Of a stretch of 64,000 nucleotides of DNA, positions 62,340-64,000 are shown one piece after another (within the stretch, counting starts at the first letter, position 1; every line of letters begins with the position of its first letter). The stretch is taken from contig NZ_CP139970.1 of the NCBI RefSeq assembly GCF_034424545.1, forward strand, positions 62,001 through 126,000, in the 5' to 3' direction. The position numbers were made by a program, and so were the translations under genes. Under the pieces are notes generated by a model that did no database searches, was not told the DNA's origin, and worked only from the letters and a program-made list of their open reading frames with translations. This DNA is from Trinickia caryophylli. GTDB lineage: Bacteria; Pseudomonadota; Gammaproteobacteria; Burkholderiales; Burkholderiaceae.

Positions 62340-63350
62340 TTATGGTTGACCTCTTATAAATCTGTCGACGGCCTTGTTGTGGTCGCCGAGCGTATCGGAG
62401 AACTCGCTGCTGCCGTCCCCCCGCGACACGAAATAGAGTGCGCCGGTGGCTGCCGGGTTCATCGCGGCCTCGAGCGACGCCGCTCCGGGCAGCGCGATGG
62501 GCGTTGGCGGCAGCCCCCGGCGCGTGTAGGTGTTGTAAGGCGTATCCGTCTGCAAGTCGCGCTTGCGCAGCCGGCCCGGATAGCTCTCGCCCATGCCGTA
62601 GATGACGGCGGGATCCGTCTGCAGCGGCATGCCGATGCGCAGCCGGTTGGCGAAGACGGCGGCCACGAGCGGACGATCCGACGGCTTGCCCGTCTCCTTC
62701 TCGATCAGCGAGGCCATGGTCAGCGCCTCGTAGGGCGTGGCATAGGGCAACCCCGGCACACGCTGCGACCATGCACGCGTAAGCTGCTGCTGCATCAGCC
62801 GATAGGCTCGGCGGTACACCTCGATGTCGCTCGCGCCCTTGTCGAACAAATAGGTGTCCGGAAAAAAGAGCCCTTCGGCGCTCGTACGGCCGGCTTCGAC
62901 GGCGCCGATCGCGGCGAGCAGTTGTGCATCGGTCATGCCGGCCGTGTCGTGCCTGAGCGACGGATCGGCATCGATCTCCGCTCTCATGCGCTTCACGGTC
63001 CAGCCTTCGATGATCGTCACGACGTCTTCGTTCGTATCCCCGAGCGCGAGCTTCTGCAGGATCTCATAAGGGGTAACGCCGGCCTTGAATTCGTAATTGC
63101 CCGACTTGAGCCGGCTTTGCAGGCCCAGCGCCCGTGTCATGAGCACGAATGGTTCGGTGGCGAGCGGCACGCCGCCGCGCACGAGTTGCAGCGCCACGCT
63201 GCGAACGCTGCTGTGCGGCTTGATGGTGACGTCGACGGTACCGGCCAGCGTCACGGGACGCGTCGCCCAGTAATACCCGCCTGCAACGGCGAGTGCAAGC
63301 AGTACGACGGCTGCTACCCCTGAAACGAGGCACTTCTTCAACAGGGACAT
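62340..63350 (-). CDS. mltG: Endolytic murein transglycosylase MltG
   Basis: A 336-aa inner-membrane-anchored enzyme (N-terminal helix at about 10-28). The catalytic Glu is in [20 protein letters not shown] (Glu-217). The LysM-like and [12 protein letters not shown] regions and the closing [20 protein letters not shown] block are typical. It cuts nascent glycan strands and sets their length. It begins a tmk-holB transcript and is divergent from ygfZ across a 77-bp spacer. Confidence 0.93.
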   Translation of the reverse strand: MSLLKKCLVSGVAAVVLLALAVAGGYYWATRPVTLAGTVDVTIKPHSSVRSVALQLVRGGVPLATEPFVLMTRALGLQSRLKSGNYEFKAGVTPYEILQKLALGDTNEDVVTIIEGWTVKRMRAEIDADPSLRHDTAGMTDAQLLAAIGAVEAGRTSAEGLFFPDTYLFDKGASDIEVYRRAYRLMQQQLTRAWSQRVPGLPYATPYEALTMASLIEKETGKPSDRPLVAAVFANRLRIGMPLQTDPAVIYGMGESYPGRLRKRDLQTDTPYNTYTRRGLPPTPIALPGAASLEAAMNPAATGALYFVSRGDGSSEFSDTLGDHNKAVDRFIRGQP

Positions 63351-63375
63351 GGAAACAAGGCTCGGATGGACCCCA

Positions 63376-63381
63376 TATAAT
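63376..63381. promoter_or_regulatory. TATAAT box in the mltG-ygfZ spacer
   Basis: A perfect TATAAT lies 47 bp before the ygfZ start. Its complement reads TATTATA-like on the other strand and could also serve mltG. No good -35 element at 17 bp is evident for either gene. Confidence 0.4.
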
Positions 63382-63427
63382 ACTTGTTCGTCTCCGCCGA
63401 AGTCAGGATTGACTAGTCACCGAATTC

Positions 63428-64000
63428 ATGAACGCCGCTCCCGCCCCCGATACACCGCACGCACCGACACAGCCCACGCCCCGCCCAAGTGGCGCCGAGT
63501 ACGAATCGGCCCTCACGCGCGGCGCCTTCATGATGCTGGAGCAATTCGGCGTCATCGAGGCCTCGGGCGATGACGCCGCCGTGTTCCTGCACAACCAACT
63601 GACGAACGACGTTCAGCATCTCGATGCCGCCAGCGTACGGCTCGCCGGCTACTGCTCGGCGAAGGGCCGGCTGCTTGCGTCGATGCTCGTCTGGCGCGCC
63701 GGCGAGTCCATTCGTCTCCTGAGCGACCGCACCGTCGTCGCGGGCCTCCAAAAGCGGCTCGCCATGTTCGTGCTGCGGGCCAAGGCCAAGCTCGTCGACG
63801 CGAGTGCGGAGGTCGCGGCCGTGGGTTTTGCCGGCGACGTGCGCGAGGCGCTGTCCACGCTCTTCGACGCGTTGCCGGATGGCGTCCACGTCCATGTGGC
63901 GGGCCCCGCCGGTTCGCTGATCCGCGTACCGGATGCGCGAGGGCGGGCACGCTATCTCTGGATCGGCACGCGGGCCGAGATCGCGGCACGACTGCCCGCG
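63428..64000 (+). CDS. ygfZ: YgfZ/GcvT-family folate-binding protein, truncated by the window end
   Basis: The gene is cut by the window end after 191 residues. The N-terminal extension is Pro-rich (residues 1-25), followed by GVIEASGDDAAVFLHNQLTN, a start typical of tRNA-modifying/Fe-S-assembly YgfZ proteins, and AGYCSAKGRLLASMLVWRAG, the folate-binding region. The family's C-terminal KGCYxGQE motif would lie beyond the end. It acts in iron-sulfur cluster homeostasis. It is divergent from mltG, as in other Burkholderiaceae. Confidence 0.88.
   Translation, partial: MNAAPAPDTPHAPTQPTPRPSGAEYESALTRGAFMMLEQFGVIEASGDDAAVFLHNQLTNDVQHLDAASVRLAGYCSAKGRLLASMLVWRAGESIRLLSDRTVVAGLQKRLAMFVLRAKAKLVDASAEVAAVGFAGDVREALSTLFDALPDGVHVHVAGPAGSLIRVPDARGRARYLWIGTRAEIAARLPA

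Overview
The window reads as high-GC beta-proteobacterial chromosome, most likely Burkholderia sensu lato (Burkholderia, Paraburkholderia, Trinickia or a relative). The support is the gene order ygfZ / mltG-tmk-holB-tatD, the prkA-yeaH-spoVR block, the 660-residue AMP-forming acetyl-CoA synthetase, and many small proteins of types common in this family. I see no rRNA, tRNA, CRISPR array or complete insertion sequence. The species is an inference from protein resemblance, not a database match.

Layout. 0-9 kb: a TetR regulator with a palindromic site, an unrecognised 470-aa protein, small DUF2795-type and secreted proteins, a phospholipase B/C45-like Ntn hydrolase, a CLC-family protein with CBS domains, a glutathione transferase, and a YeiH-type exporter divergent from its LysR regulator. 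9.3-14.7 kb: a complete 2-ketogluconate operon (kguE-kguK-kguT-kguD) followed by its LacI-type repressor ptxS. A 14-bp palindrome in front of kguE closely resembles the known PtxS operator. 14.8-24.2 kb: mainly housekeeping genes, including an Lrp-type regulator next to a saccharopine-dehydrogenase-like gene, a glycosyltransferase, acs and a LysE exporter. 24.4-27.3 kb: an outer-membrane MipA protein with its two-component system in one operon. 27.7-29.9 kb: a secreted GH3 beta-glucosidase with a structured leader.

30-33 kb is accessory. It holds an unrecognised 343-aa protein, repeat-rich DNA, two coupled small genes and a broken P2-type phage tail gene (gpD), bounded by an exact 14-bp direct repeat. 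This looks like a prophage scar with retained cargo. 33-37 kb: LysR, MFS exporter, DkgB-type reductase and an Old Yellow Enzyme. 37.4-44.1 kb: a MacA-MacB-outer-membrane-factor export operon beside an atypical LuxR-type regulator and three small genes (96-aa protein, Xre regulator, 84-aa beta-rich protein). This is the best candidate for an undescribed system in the window, but its function is unknown.

44.5-51 kb: a 2OG-Fe(II) oxygenase, a phosphoribosyltransferase and the spoVR-yeaH-prkA stress block. 51.8-54.3 kb: what looks like a decayed ribose-type ABC locus, with regulator and binding protein intact, a permease scrap only and no ATPase. 54.6-59.2 kb: small envelope or periplasmic proteins, a second glycosyltransferase paralogous to the one at 20 kb, a Rap1a/Tai-family protein and an ankyrin-repeat protein. 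59.2-64 kb: tatD, a GNAT gene, holB, tmk, mltG and the divergent start of ygfZ, which runs off the window.
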